Shown here: positions 1-8,850 of the stretch, in pieces | Layout: the number at the start of each line of letters is the position of its first letter | Position numbering within the stretch: the stretch's first letter is position 1 | Assembly: GCA_910586505.1 (NCBI GenBank) | Contig: CAJUGV010000004.1 | Location: forward strand, 124,001-188,000 | Reading direction: 5' to 3' | Length of the DNA: 64,000 nucleotides | Origin: an uncultured Paraprevotella sp. | GTDB taxonomy: Bacteria > Bacteroidota > Bacteroidia > Bacteroidales > Bacteroidaceae | Made by a program: the position numbers and the translations under genes | Notes under the pieces: model-generated | The model's input: only the letters and a program-made list of their open reading frames with translations | The model's database searches: none | What the model was told of the DNA's origin: nothing

Positions 1-54
1 ATTGAGCAAAGTTACTTATTTTGTCAGGTTTGCAGCGGATTGGGCCGTGCAAAA

Positions 55-86
55 TTTGTAGGGGTGGAATCTTTTTGTTACTTTTG
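55..86 (+). promoter_or_regulatory. Bacteroides-type promoter for the first gene
   Basis: A -33 TTTG (55-58) and a -7 TACTTTTG (79-86) are separated by 20 bases, matching the TTTG / TAnnTTTG pattern known for Bacteroides primary-sigma promoters. Transcription would begin near base 92, about 70 bases before the start codon at 162. Confidence 0.65.
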
Positions 87-161
87 TACGATAATTCGGG
101 TAATTATATTCAAAGATTATAATTGCTCGGGTTTTATGGTTTTATTTATATATAGGAATTG

Positions 162-713
162 ATGAATTTATACATTCGTTATTTTGACGAGGAGTGTGTG
201 GTAGGTTCAGTAGAAGAGGCATACGATTTTCTATCTTCCTTGCCCGGAATCACGCTGGATGAGGTTTTCATGAAAGATTTGCGTCAGTATATGGATAGTC
301 CGATGCCTTATCCCAAACGTTACAAGGTGCGTCCTCGTGTGTATTTTATTGTGATTAAGACAACGGCTATGACCTTAGCTGAATTTAAAGTGAACGGAGG
401 ACGTACTCAGTCTTTGGCCGAGAGTTCTGAAAAAGAATCTGCTGCTCGTTTTACTATCAACGACCGTCCTGGATGGTATGAGGGAGAGATCTTATTTAAA
501 AGAGTGGTCCCTATTTCTGGAACCAACAAATTCCAGTACACAGACACACGTTTTAAAGTGCGTTGTAAGGCTCGTAATGCGCAAGAGTGTTACGAACGTA
601 TTGTGGGGCATTTGCGCTCAAGGCAGGATGTTGATCCGCGAAGTCAGTTTCCATCCGTTAAGGGGAAAAATTTCTCATGTTCGTATTTAGGTATGACTCT
701 TGAGGAGGCCTGA
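162..713 (+). CDS. Conserved hypothetical protein, 183 aa
   Basis: I do not recognise a family. The protein has no signal peptide or membrane segment, so it is probably cytoplasmic. The middle is basic (PYPKRYKVRPR near residue 48) and the C-terminal third carries several Arg/Lys/Cys residues. The ATG at 162 is preferred over the in-frame TTG at 159 because it follows an AGGA stretch at a plausible distance. It stands alone, with its own promoter upstream and a strong hairpin terminator 36 bases after the stop. No function can be assigned; the coding call rests on length, promoter, terminator and codon pattern. Confidence 0.8.
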   Translation: MNLYIRYFDEECVVGSVEEAYDFLSSLPGITLDEVFMKDLRQYMDSPMPYPKRYKVRPRVYFIVIKTTAMTLAEFKVNGGRTQSLAESSEKESAARFTINDRPGWYEGEILFKRVVPISGTNKFQYTDTRFKVRCKARNAQECYERIVGHLRSRQDVDPRSQFPSVKGKNFSCSYLGMTLEEA

Positions 714-748
714 TTTTTGCAAGTAAATATGTTTTTTATGAATAGCGC

Positions 749-785
749 AAGTCGTATCGGAGTTTTTCTGATACGACTTTTTTGT
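749..785 (+). terminator. Rho-independent terminator after the first gene
   Basis: A perfect 10-bp stem (AAGTCGTATC 749-758 with GATACGACTT 770-779) is followed by a run of T. Confidence 0.85.
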
Positions 786-1138
786 TATGAGGTAAAAGAT
801 GGAACCATGTCGGATGTTTGGGCTTTTCTGTTTCAGCCGGCATAAGATACTGGCGGTTGAATGATTAATGTTCTTTTTTGAACAATTGGTGGAATCTTTG
901 TGTTTGCGATTTATTACCATACTTGTTTTATATGGTGGATGAGGGGATTTTGCCGAGGATAAAAACAGGAGAATAGGATGGTTATATCGCATTACTTATT
1001 TATTTATGGTATGTGATAATGTTTGGTATGCATGGCGCTTGTCTGTTACTTTTTTGAGTGTATTGTAAGTTTCAGCCTTTTTTGATGGCTTTATACTCGT
1101 TTTCTTAAAATACTTGTGGTGGAAAGTATTTATTTTAT
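780..1138. other. Intergenic stretch with no gene seen
   Basis: About 360 bases between the terminator of the first gene and the promoter of the next. A reading frame of 101 codons on the minus strand overlaps the terminator and has no promoter or start context, so I do not call it. I see no RNA gene or repeat here. Confidence 0.5.
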
Positions 1139-1146
1139 TACTTTTG
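1139..1146 (+). promoter_or_regulatory. -7 box TACTTTTG
   Basis: It matches TAnnTTTG. It lies 27 bases before the ATG at 1173 and inside the longer frame that would start with GTG at 1116, which argues for the downstream start. Confidence 0.6.
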
Positions 1147-1172
1147 CCCCAAAATATAAAATAGGTAAATGT

Positions 1173-1931
1173 ATGCAGAAGAAGAATAGCTATTTGGAGT
1201 CAGTTCTTGATTTGAATGCCAGTAATATATGGGGAATGGAGGCACAGGAACTTTTGGAATTATGGCAAAAAGATATAAAAGAAGAAGATTTTTCTTCATC
1301 GGAGGAAAAGGTTCTGAATGTCATTCGTCTGGCTTTTGATGTGTATCATTTTGATCCTAAGGATGACCGTGAAGTCGTGAGATACGGTAATGGAGATTAT
1401 GTTATTCTTTCCGGCGTAGACAAACGCAAAGGGGCTGTGGCGATACGTAAAAAAGTGATTCGTCGCATAACCGATCTTTCTTACGAGAATATCAAACATA
1501 TTTCAGCGGCAGACTTGTTGCGGCTTATTGATGGAAACTTCGGCGGAGGATGGGATTCCATATCTTTGACTATAAAAGACATTATAGAGTCTGCTTTTGA
1601 TATAAGTACAACAACTTTGCCTGCATCTCGCATCCGGGCGAAAGGAGGTACGCTGGAACGGAAGGAGGCTGATGGCTATGAAGTGCTGGAGATTGCTAAG
1701 GGCACTTGGGTGGAAGCTATTTTTGCCAAGAAGCGTGAACCTATGGAGAAACTGCGTTTTATTCCTGAGTCCGAATATGATGAGGACGGCAACCGTCGTA
1801 TTCCGGAGGAGGATATAGATGAAGACGCAGATTCAGATGATACAGATACGGAAGGAGATGAGACCTTTTATGGTAGTTACACTCCGGAGGCTGATATTAA
1901 GGATGACGATGACGAACTGGCCGATGAGTAA
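1173..1931 (+). CDS. Hypothetical protein with strongly acidic C-terminal tail, 252 aa
   Basis: Family not recognised. There is no signal peptide. Residues 1-195 look like a folded alpha/beta region rich in Leu and Ile. The last 55 residues are a low-complexity acidic tail with 27 Asp/Glu (for example DEDADSDDTDTEGDE), likely disordered. The start is the ATG at 1173, because a -7 promoter box sits at 1139-1146, downstream of the alternative GTG. The next gene starts 27 bases after the stop behind a good ribosome site, so the two are probably co-transcribed. Acidic tails of this kind are seen in nucleic-acid mimics and in proteins that bind basic partners, but that is only a possibility here. 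Confidence 0.78.
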   Translation: MQKKNSYLESVLDLNASNIWGMEAQELLELWQKDIKEEDFSSSEEKVLNVIRLAFDVYHFDPKDDREVVRYGNGDYVILSGVDKRKGAVAIRKKVIRRITDLSYENIKHISAADLLRLIDGNFGGGWDSISLTIKDIIESAFDISTTTLPASRIRAKGGTLERKEADGYEVLEIAKGTWVEAIFAKKREPMEKLRFIPESEYDEDGNRRIPEEDIDEDADSDDTDTEGDETFYGSYTPEADIKDDDDELADE

Positions 1932-1958
1932 GTGTAGTAATAAATAAAGGGGGAGTAT

Positions 1959-3251
1959 ATGAAACTTGAAAAATCAGAACGTGAGCGTATTATTAGCCTG
2001 GTAAAACAGCAAGTAGTACCGGCGATGGGATGTACGGAACCAGTATGTGTGTCGCTATGTGTAGCGCGTGCCACTGAATTTCTTGGGGAGAAGCCTGCTT
2101 CTGTCTCAGTGTTCCTGAGTGCGAATATATTGAAGAATGCCATGGGGGTGGGGATTCCCGGTACGGGTATGGTCGGTCTTCCTATTGCCATAGCTTTGGG
2201 AGTTCTGATTGGTAAGTCTGAATACGGACTTGAGGTACTGAAAGACGTAACATCTGAAGATGTGGTGTGCGGAAAACAGTATGTAGAGGAAGGTCGTATC
2301 AAAATTGCTTTAAAAGAAGATATAACGGAGAAGCTTTATGTAGAGGCCGTGGTAGAGAGTAAATCCGGGCATAAGGTAACGGCTGTCATAGCCGGAAGCC
2401 ACACACATTTTGTCTATCTGGAAGCCGATGGCAAGGTGATAGAAGACTGTCGCAGACCATTAGGGGAGGAAAAGGATAAGCCGGAATGTGAACTTAATCT
2501 GCGTAAGGTTTATGATTTTGCCATGGAAACACCGTTGGAAGAAATCGAATTTATCCGTGAAGCGCGCAGACTGAATGAGGCTGCCTCGAAGCAGGCCTTG
2601 AAAGGATGTTACGGACATGAGCTGGGAAAAACCTTAAGCCGTCCTCTCGGGAGAGGCATTATGGGGGATACCATATTCTCTCATATACTGTCCAGTACGT
2701 CTTGTGCGTGCGACGCCCGTATGGCAGGTGCTATGATTCCCGTGATGAGTAATTCAGGCAGCGGTAATCAAGGAATTTGTGCTACAATGCCTGTAGTGGT
2801 GTTTGCGGAGGAGAATCATAACACGGAAGAAGAACTTATCCGTGCGCTTATGCTCAGCCATCTGACGGCTATTTATATCAAGCAGAGTCTGGGTGTATTA
2901 TCAGCCTTGTGCGGGTGTGTGGTGGCTTCCACAGGGTCGAGTTGCGGAATCACCTATCTGATGGGCGGAACATACGAGCAAATCTCCTTTGCCGTCAAGA
3001 ATATGATAGCTAATCTTACGGGTATGATTTGTGACGGTGCCAAACCAAGTTGCGCTCTGAAACTGACCAGTGGGGTTTCCACGGCCGTATTGTCCGCCAT
3101 GTTGGCCATGCAACAGAAATGTGTGAGCAGTGTGGAAGGTATTATCGATGATGATGTGGATAAGAGCATACATAATCTGACCAGTATCGGGGCGGAAGCC
3201 ATGAATGAAACGGATCGTAAGGTGTTGGATATTATGACACATAAAAGCTGA
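1959..3251 (+). CDS. UPF0597 family protein (cysteine desulfidase / serine dehydratase-like), 430 aa
   Basis: It resembles the UPF0597 family, whose E. coli member YhaM/CyuA is an iron-sulfur L-cysteine desulfidase, and is related to the alpha part of Fe-S L-serine dehydratases. The hallmark MGCTEPVCVSLC lies near residue 25. Further conserved Cys residues are in SSTSCACDARMAG, SGNQGICATMP and a Cys-rich stretch near residue 315 (LCGCVVAS), consistent with a [4Fe-4S] cluster. Length fits the family (about 430). The ribosome site AGGGGGAG lies just before the ATG. The likely activity is release of sulfide or ammonia plus pyruvate from Cys or Ser in the cytoplasm; the exact substrate is inferred from relatives. 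Confidence 0.85.
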   Translation: MKLEKSERERIISLVKQQVVPAMGCTEPVCVSLCVARATEFLGEKPASVSVFLSANILKNAMGVGIPGTGMVGLPIAIALGVLIGKSEYGLEVLKDVTSEDVVCGKQYVEEGRIKIALKEDITEKLYVEAVVESKSGHKVTAVIAGSHTHFVYLEADGKVIEDCRRPLGEEKDKPECELNLRKVYDFAMETPLEEIEFIREARRLNEAASKQALKGCYGHELGKTLSRPLGRGIMGDTIFSHILSSTSCACDARMAGAMIPVMSNSGSGNQGICATMPVVVFAEENHNTEEELIRALMLSHLTAIYIKQSLGVLSALCGCVVASTGSSCGITYLMGGTYEQISFAVKNMIANLTGMICDGAKPSCALKLTSGVSTAVLSAMLAMQQKCVSSVEGIIDDDVDKSIHNLTSIGAEAMNETDRKVLDIMTHKS

Positions 3252-3273
3252 CAGTATATTTAACTTTATTTAG

Positions 3274-3303
3274 AGAAAAAGCGGGTTCATGCCCGCTTTT
3301 TCT
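3274..3303 (+). terminator. Terminator after the UPF0597 gene
   Basis: Perfect 12-bp stem AGAAAAAGCGGG / CCCGCTTTTTCT with a six-base loop. The A and T tracts flanking the GC core allow it to act in both directions. Confidence 0.85.
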
Positions 3304-3337
3304 GATTTATATCAGATTCTCCTTTCACAAAAAGCCT

Positions 3338-3345
3338 TAGATTTG
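3338..3345 (+). promoter_or_regulatory. -7 box TAGATTTG for the GH30 gene
   Basis: It matches TAnnTTTG and lies 35 bases before the ATG at 3381, right after the preceding terminator. Confidence 0.55.
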
Positions 3346-3380
3346 CATCCGTTGATTCATTAACCAAATTAATAAGAATT

Positions 3381-4892
3381 ATGAGACAAAGAGTGAGATT
3401 GCTGTTTGCAGGCAGCTGTATGGCGCTTAGCTGTGCCGGATGTCTTGCACAGTCGTTTACATGGTACTCCAGTACGGAAGGAAACACGTGGAAAACATCT
3501 TCGGTAAAAATGACGAAAAACGTAGCGGCTGCATTATTGACGGTAGATGAAAATGTGAAGCCGATCGTGGAGTTCAAGGATTGGGGGATTACTTTCAACG
3601 AATTGGACTGGGATGCGTTAGGGTTACTGACCCGCGACGAGCAGGATGAAATATTGAAGAATGTCTTTTCTTCCGACGGTGATTTGCGTATTACACGTGG
3701 GCGCATTTCTATGAATGCCAATGATTATGCCCGTTCGTGGTATAGCTGTGACGAGGTGGAAGGCGATCTGGAACTGCGTTATTTTAATATAGATCGTGAC
3801 AAACAGACTATCATTCCTTTTATTCGTGCAGCCCAGAAGTATAATCCTGATCTGACGTTCTGGATTTCTCCGTGGAGTCCTCCGGGTTGGATGAAGATAA
3901 ATGGAGATTATCCCGTACTAAGCAGTAGGTTTAACAATATGCCGGAGAAGATGAATTACATCCTTTATGGTAATGCCGGCGGACAGGTGGATCCCGATGA
4001 AATGAAACTGACAGGCGAGAGGAAAGGAAAATTTCCCCGTCAGTTGGCCACAACGGATTATATGATACAGGATCCCCGTTATCTTCAATCTTATGCCAAC
4101 TATTTCTGTAAGTTCATCGACGCTTATAAGGAGCAGGGGGTGAATATAGATATGGTAATTTATCAGAATGAGGCATACAGCTATACTCCCTATCCCGGAT
4201 GTGCATGGACTGCCGAGGGAACGGTACGGTTCAACAGGGATTACCTTGGTCCTACATTGAAGAAACAGCATCCCGAAGTAAAGCTTTATCTCGGAACGTT
4301 TAATACAAACCGTGTGGACTATGTACAGAAGATAGCCTCGGACAAAGGCTTGCAGGAGTATGTCAGTGGTATGGCTTTTCAGTGGGAAGGCCGTGAGTCG
4401 CTTCCTGTGTTGCGTGAGGAGCATCCCGACTGGAGTTATATGTGTTCGGAGAGCGAGTGCGGATGGGGAAGCTTCGACTGGGGGGCCGGCGAGCATACAT
4501 TTGAACTCATGAACCATTATTTGGGTAACGGATGTAATGAGTATACTTTCTGGAACACCATTCTGGCCGATAAAGGTGAAAGTCCCTGGGGATGGAAGCA
4601 GAATGCTCTGATTCAGGTTGACTCCAAGACACGTAAGTTCACTTATACTCCGGAGTATTATGCTGTGAAGCACTATTGCCACTTTATCCGAAGCGGAGCC
4701 CGGATCGTAGGCTACAAAGCGTTGGGCGAGGACAAGATGCCGGTGTTGGTGAGCCGTACCTCGCAGGGCAAGTATGTGGTCATAGCCGGAAACTTCAAGG
4801 ACGAAACATCCAGATTGACCGTCGGGATTGCAGGCAAAACGCTTTCGGTTGATTTGGCCGCGCATTCTTACAACACTTTTGTAATGAAGTGA
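3381..4892 (+). CDS. Secreted glycoside hydrolase family 30 enzyme, 503 aa
   Basis: A GH30 (glucosylceramidase / beta-1,6-glucanase clan) TIM-barrel glycosidase. Residues 1-24 form a signal peptide ending in a Cys-Ala-Gly-Cys stretch that could be processed as a lipoprotein, though the lipobox is poor. The barrel shows WISPWSPPGWMK (about residue 162), typical of GH30. The acid/base Glu is in IYQNEAYSY (E264) and the nucleophile is in CSESECGWG (E357 or E359; E359 aligns best with family relatives). The C-terminal beta-sandwich (VLVSRTSQGKYVVIAGNF) is also family-typical. No SusC/SusD pair lies nearby, so this is not a classic polysaccharide-utilisation locus. The substrate is not predictable beyond a beta-linked glucan or glucosyl compound. 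Confidence 0.87.
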   Translation: MRQRVRLLFAGSCMALSCAGCLAQSFTWYSSTEGNTWKTSSVKMTKNVAAALLTVDENVKPIVEFKDWGITFNELDWDALGLLTRDEQDEILKNVFSSDGDLRITRGRISMNANDYARSWYSCDEVEGDLELRYFNIDRDKQTIIPFIRAAQKYNPDLTFWISPWSPPGWMKINGDYPVLSSRFNNMPEKMNYILYGNAGGQVDPDEMKLTGERKGKFPRQLATTDYMIQDPRYLQSYANYFCKFIDAYKEQGVNIDMVIYQNEAYSYTPYPGCAWTAEGTVRFNRDYLGPTLKKQHPEVKLYLGTFNTNRVDYVQKIASDKGLQEYVSGMAFQWEGRESLPVLREEHPDWSYMCSESECGWGSFDWGAGEHTFELMNHYLGNGCNEYTFWNTILADKGESPWGWKQNALIQVDSKTRKFTYTPEYYAVKHYCHFIRSGARIVGYKALGEDKMPVLVSRTSQGKYVVIAGNFKDETSRLTVGIAGKTLSVDLAAHSYNTFVMK

Positions 4893-4915
4893 TATCAGGT
4901 TGTGTCTGAACTACG

Positions 4916-4947
4916 GGGGACGTGCTGTTGAGGCGCGTCCCCTTTTT
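4916..4947 (+). terminator. Terminator after the GH30 gene
   Basis: Stem GGGGACG (4916-4922) with CGTCCCC (4936-4942), followed by TTTTT. Confidence 0.85.
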
Positions 4948-5026
4948 ATATGAATGCAAAGAAGCGGAATGCGGAAGAATGCTGTTAAAAAGGTGATGGT
5001 GTAAAACGTATCTCGGTCAAATTGTC

Positions 5027-5034
5027 TAATTTTG
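5027..5034 (+). promoter_or_regulatory. -7 box TAATTTTG for the nitroreductase gene
   Basis: It matches TAnnTTTG, 24 bases before the ATG at 5059. The longer frame from the TTG at 5032 starts inside this box and is therefore rejected. Confidence 0.65.
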
Positions 5035-5058
5035 CAGCGAATTTCAAAACAGGAGAAT

Positions 5059-5589
5059 ATGGATTTGTTTGAATTGATAAAGACGCGGCAGAGCGACAGG
5101 AAATATGATGCCCGTCCGGTAGGCCGTGAGATGGTCATAAAATGTCTGGAGGCCGCCAGGCTTGCTCCGTCGGCATGTAATTCCCAGCCTTGGAAATTTG
5201 TGGTGGTAGATGACAAGACACTGCTCACGCAGATGGGAGCGGCTGCAGCGGGAATGGGTATGAACGGTTTTGCCAAGGAGGTGCCGGTTATTGTGGCAGT
5301 CGTGTTGGAGAAGATGAACCTGACGGCGCGTATAGGCAGTGTCATCAAGGACAAGGAGTATTCCTTGCTCGACATGGGGATAGCCGTAGAGCATTTTTGT
5401 CTTCAGGCGGCCGAATTGGGACTTGGCACATGTATCATGGGATGGTTTGATGAAAAGAAGGTGAAAAAACTGTTGGGAATCAAAGGAAAACGGGTTCCCT
5501 TGTTGATTTCTTTGGGTTATCCGGCCGGAGAAACGCGCCAGAAAGTGCGTAAATCTCTGGAAGACATGAGCAGTTGGAACAAATATTGA
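5059..5589 (+). CDS. Nitroreductase family protein, 176 aa
   Basis: An FMN-dependent NAD(P)H oxidoreductase of the nitroreductase fold. The N-terminal FMN phosphate-binding motif KTRQSDRKY (residues 8-16) and SACNSQPWKF (about residue 38) are typical, and GTCIMGWFDEKKVKKLLG near residue 130 matches the C-terminal FMN-binding part. It is short, single-domain and cytoplasmic. The start at 5059 has an AGGAG ribosome site. The transporter gene follows almost at once and is probably co-transcribed. The physiological electron acceptor is unknown. Confidence 0.88.
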   Translation: MDLFELIKTRQSDRKYDARPVGREMVIKCLEAARLAPSACNSQPWKFVVVDDKTLLTQMGAAAAGMGMNGFAKEVPVIVAVVLEKMNLTARIGSVIKDKEYSLLDMGIAVEHFCLQAAELGLGTCIMGWFDEKKVKKLLGIKGKRVPLLISLGYPAGETRQKVRKSLEDMSSWNKY

Positions 5590-5600
5590 TAGATCCGGTG

Positions 5601-6518
5601 ATGCGAAACCAAAAGATGACAGGCTATATGTTCGGTATTATAGCCTCGGTAAGCTACGGACTCAATCCGTTGTTCGCCCTGCCGCTTTATGCTGCAGGCA
5701 TTAAGGTAGACTCCGTATTGTTCTACCGGTATGTGTTCGCGCTGCTTTTTCTGGGACTGATGATGAAAGCCGGAAAACAGTCGTTTGCACTGAAACGCGG
5801 GGAGATTCTTCCGTTGGCGGTCATGGGACTGCTCTTTTCTTTTTCCTCCTTGTTTCTGTTTCAGGCGTTCAATTATATGGATGCGGGTATTGCGTCTACC
5901 ATTCTGTTTATGTATCCCGTACTCGTGGCCGTGATAATGGCTGTGTTTTTCAAGGAGAGACTGAGCATGGTGAAGATGGTGTCGATTGCTACGGCATTTG
6001 TCGGAATCTCCATGCTCTATAATGGGGAGGGCGGTGCTACGTTGAGTATGGCCGGCGTATGTTTTGTCCTGCTCTCTTCACTGACCTATGCTTTGTATAT
6101 CGTAGGTGTTAACCGTTCGTTTCTGAAAGACATGCCGGGTATGAAACTGACGTTTTATGCGCTTGCCTTCGGCTCTTTGGTCTATATAGTCCGTTTGCGT
6201 GGAGGGTTGGATTTGCAATGGCTTTCCGATGGCGGACAGTGGATGGATGCGCTGGGGCTTGCCTTGTTTCCCTCACTGATCTCCATGGTAGCCATAGCCA
6301 GGGCCATTCATCACATCGGTCCGACCTCTACGGCCATACTCGGGGCGTTGGAGCCTATTACGGCTTTGTTTATCGGCATAGCAGTGTTCGGCGAGAGAAT
6401 CACGGCGGGCAACGCGTTCGGCATTCTTCTGATACTCCTTGCCGTGATGCTCATTGTGGTAAATCCTAGGGGACGTATGCGGTTGAAAACAATCCTGCAT
6501 AGAAAGGCGGTAGAATGA
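5601..6518 (+). CDS. EamA/DMT-family transporter, 305 aa
   Basis: An inner-membrane protein with ten predicted hydrophobic segments arranged as two repeated EamA halves (about residues 8-145 and 155-295). The family exports or imports small metabolites; the substrate cannot be read from the sequence. The end of the second half shows the usual signature (GPTSTAILGALEPITALFIG). The ATG at 5601 is chosen because the longer frame begins with TTG at 5574, inside the nitroreductase gene; an ATG at 5616 is also possible. The gap to the nitroreductase stop is 11 bases, so an operon is likely. Confidence 0.85.
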   Translation: MRNQKMTGYMFGIIASVSYGLNPLFALPLYAAGIKVDSVLFYRYVFALLFLGLMMKAGKQSFALKRGEILPLAVMGLLFSFSSLFLFQAFNYMDAGIASTILFMYPVLVAVIMAVFFKERLSMVKMVSIATAFVGISMLYNGEGGATLSMAGVCFVLLSSLTYALYIVGVNRSFLKDMPGMKLTFYALAFGSLVYIVRLRGGLDLQWLSDGGQWMDALGLALFPSLISMVAIARAIHHIGPTSTAILGALEPITALFIGIAVFGERITAGNAFGILLILLAVMLIVVNPRGRMRLKTILHRKAVE

Positions 6519-6572
6519 CCGACCGTGTTTTTCAGTAAGCCGCATACGGCTGCGGCCGATATAAAACATGAA

Positions 6573-6615
6573 GAATCCCCCTCGGAGGCATGACGTTCCG
6601 AGGGGGATTCTTTGT
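6573..6615. terminator. Bidirectional terminator between the EamA gene and glnN
   Basis: Perfect 14-bp stem GAATCCCCCTCGGA (6573-6586) with its complement at 6597-6610. It is followed by T on the plus strand and serves the two convergent genes. Confidence 0.85.
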
Positions 6616-6625
6616 TTGTGTGCGG

Positions 6626-8818
6626 TTACCGGATGAACAGCAGTTCGCGATATTTCGGGAGCGGCCACATTTCATCGTCCACAATGAGTTCGAGCTTGTC
6701 GACATGATAGCGGATGCTTTCCAGCATCGGTGCGATGGTGTCGTGGTAGATAATGGCTTTCTCACGTTCGTTTTCTATCCGGTTGGCAATCTTCCGGTTT
6801 TCGATCAACTTGTCGGTATGCTCGGCGATGAAGCCTGTGTGTTCCGAGATTCTCTCTATCAGTTCCAGATTCTTGGCGTTCAGCCTGTGTGCCGTTTCGG
6901 CGGGAAATACTTTCATCACCTTGTGCACGTTGTCTATCAGCGCGCTTTGGTAACGGGTGGCCACGGGGATGATGTGGTTCATACACATGTCGCCGAAGAT
7001 GCGGGCCTCAATCTGGATCTTTTTCGTGTAGGTTTCCCATTTGATTTCGTTGCGCGCTGCTATTTCATTACGGGTGAACACATGTGTAGTCTCAAACATC
7101 CTCACACTGCTTTCGTCCAGATAGCGGTCGAATACGATAGGACAACTGCATTCCGTATCCAGTCCGCGGCGGCTTGCTTCTTTCTGCCATTCTTCCGAGT
7201 AGCCGTTGCCGTCGAAATGGATGGGCTTGCACGTCTTGATGTCTTCGCGTACCACTTGCAGGATCGCTTTGGTTTTGTCCACGCCATTTTCTATCAGTGC
7301 GTCCACTCTGGTCTTGAAGTTGATGAGTGCTTCCGCCACAGCTGCGTTGAGGGCGATCATGGCGGCGGCACAGTTGGCCTGTGAGCCGATGGCACGGAAT
7401 TCGAAACGGTTGCCGGTGAAGGCGAACGGAGATGTCCGGTTGCGGTCGGTATTGTCGATCAGCAGTTCGGGAATCTGCGGGATGTCGAGCTTCATGCCAT
7501 GCTTGCCGGCCACGTCGATAAGTTCGTCGTCGGTAGAATTTTCCAGATGTTGGAGTATGCCGCTCAGGTGTTGTCCGAGGAAAGAAGAGATAATGGCCGG
7601 AGGTGCTTCGTGTCCTCCCAGACGGTGTGCGTTGGTGGCACTCATGATGGAGGCTTTGAGCAATCCGTTGTGGCGGTAGACGGCCATGAGCGTTTCCACG
7701 ATAAAGGTGACGAAGCGCAGATTGTCGGCCGGTGTCTTGCCGGGACCGTGCAGCAGAATGCCCGTATCGGTGGCCAGCGACCAGTTGTTGTGCTTGCCCG
7801 AACCGTTGATACCGGCAAACGGCTTCTCGTGCAGCAGGCAGCGGAATCCGTGTTTGCGGGCTATCTTCTTCATCAGCGACATGAGCAGCATGTTGTGGTC
7901 TACGGCCAGGTTCGTCTCTTCATAGATGGGGGCCAGCTCAAACTGGTTGGGAGCCACTTCGTTGTGGCGGGTTTTGCAAGGGATACCCAGTTCCAAAGCC
8001 TGGATTTCCAGATCTTTCATAAACTCGGTCACGCGTTCGGGGATGGAACCGAAATAATGGTCGTCCATCTGCTGGTTCTTGGCCGATTCGTGTCCCACCA
8101 GTGTGCGTCCTGTCATGAGCAGGTCGGGGCGTGTGGCATACAAGCCTTCGTCCACAAGGAAATATTCCTGTTCCCATCCCAGATTCGAAATCACTTTCTT
8201 CACGTCGGGATAGAAGTAGCGGCACACGTCGGTAGCAGCTTTGTCTACTGCATGAATGGCTTTTTTCAAGGGTGCCTTGTAGTCGAGCGCTTCTCCTGTA
8301 TAAGAAATGAAGATGGTGGGGATCATCAGCGTGTCGCCTATCACAAAGACGGGCGAGGCGGGGTCCCATGCGGAGTAGCCGCGTGCCTCGAAAGTGGAAC
8401 GGATGCCGCCGTTGGGAAACGAAGAGGCATCAGGCTCCTGTTGGATGAGCTGTTTGCCGGAAAATTCTTCCACCATTCCGCCTTTGCCGTCATGTTCCAC
8501 AAAGGCGTCGTGTTTCTCTGCCGTGCCTTCCGTGAGCGGTTGAAACCAGTGGGTGCAGTGTGTCACGCCCAGTTCCATGGCCCATTTCTTCATACCGGCT
8601 GCCACGGCGTCGGCTGTTTGCAGGTCGAGCGATGCACCGTTGTCTATCACGTCGCACATCTTGTGATATACGTCGGCCGGAAGATATTTGAACATCTTCT
8701 GCCGTGTGAATACATATTTACCGAAGAATTCGGACGGCCTTTCCGAGGGGGCGGGAACCTCCACGGCTTTTTTCTTGAAAGCTTCGCCTACAACTTCAAA
8801 TCTTAATGAGGATGACAT
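6626..8818 (-). CDS. glnN: Glutamine synthetase type III, 730 aa
   Basis: ATP-dependent ligation of ammonia to glutamate in the cytoplasm. Length and sequence match GSIII (GlnN), first characterised in Bacteroides fragilis (about 729 aa), which is far larger than GSI/GSII. Recognisable parts are the GSIII N-terminal domain (FGKYVFTRQKMFKYLP, residue about 30), the metal/glutamate-binding KTRHNEVAPNQFELAPIYEE, and GINGSGKHNNWSLATDTG in the ATP site. It lies 32 bases downstream of aguB on the same strand with no clear promoter between, so read-through from the agmatine genes is likely. No adenylylation enzyme or PII gene is in view. Confidence 0.96.
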   Translation of the reverse strand: MSSSLRFEVVGEAFKKKAVEVPAPSERPSEFFGKYVFTRQKMFKYLPADVYHKMCDVIDNGASLDLQTADAVAAGMKKWAMELGVTHCTHWFQPLTEGTAEKHDAFVEHDGKGGMVEEFSGKQLIQQEPDASSFPNGGIRSTFEARGYSAWDPASPVFVIGDTLMIPTIFISYTGEALDYKAPLKKAIHAVDKAATDVCRYFYPDVKKVISNLGWEQEYFLVDEGLYATRPDLLMTGRTLVGHESAKNQQMDDHYFGSIPERVTEFMKDLEIQALELGIPCKTRHNEVAPNQFELAPIYEETNLAVDHNMLLMSLMKKIARKHGFRCLLHEKPFAGINGSGKHNNWSLATDTGILLHGPGKTPADNLRFVTFIVETLMAVYRHNGLLKASIMSATNAHRLGGHEAPPAIISSFLGQHLSGILQHLENSTDDELIDVAGKHGMKLDIPQIPELLIDNTDRNRTSPFAFTGNRFEFRAIGSQANCAAAMIALNAAVAEALINFKTRVDALIENGVDKTKAILQVVREDIKTCKPIHFDGNGYSEEWQKEASRRGLDTECSCPIVFDRYLDESSVRMFETTHVFTRNEIAARNEIKWETYTKKIQIEARIFGDMCMNHIIPVATRYQSALIDNVHKVMKVFPAETAHRLNAKNLELIERISEHTGFIAEHTDKLIENRKIANRIENEREKAIIYHDTIAPMLESIRYHVDKLELIVDDEMWPLPKYRELLFIR

Positions 8819-8850
8819 ATACCTTATTATATTATGGGTTATTTAATCGT

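Noticed and set aside
687..992. 101-codon minus-strand frame in the gap after the first gene
   Set aside because: It overlaps the terminator at 749-785, has no promoter or ribosome site, and its translation is low-complexity with no domain-like pattern.
3918..4865. 315-codon minus-strand frame inside the GH30 gene
   Set aside because: It is antisense to a gene with clear GH30 motifs and has no promoter of its own.
6590..7384. Long plus-strand frames opposite glnN, aguB and aguA (for example 6590-7384, 7499-8806, 8806-10203)
   Set aside because: They are antisense to unambiguous enzymes with full motifs. The GC-rich codon usage of those genes creates open antisense frames.
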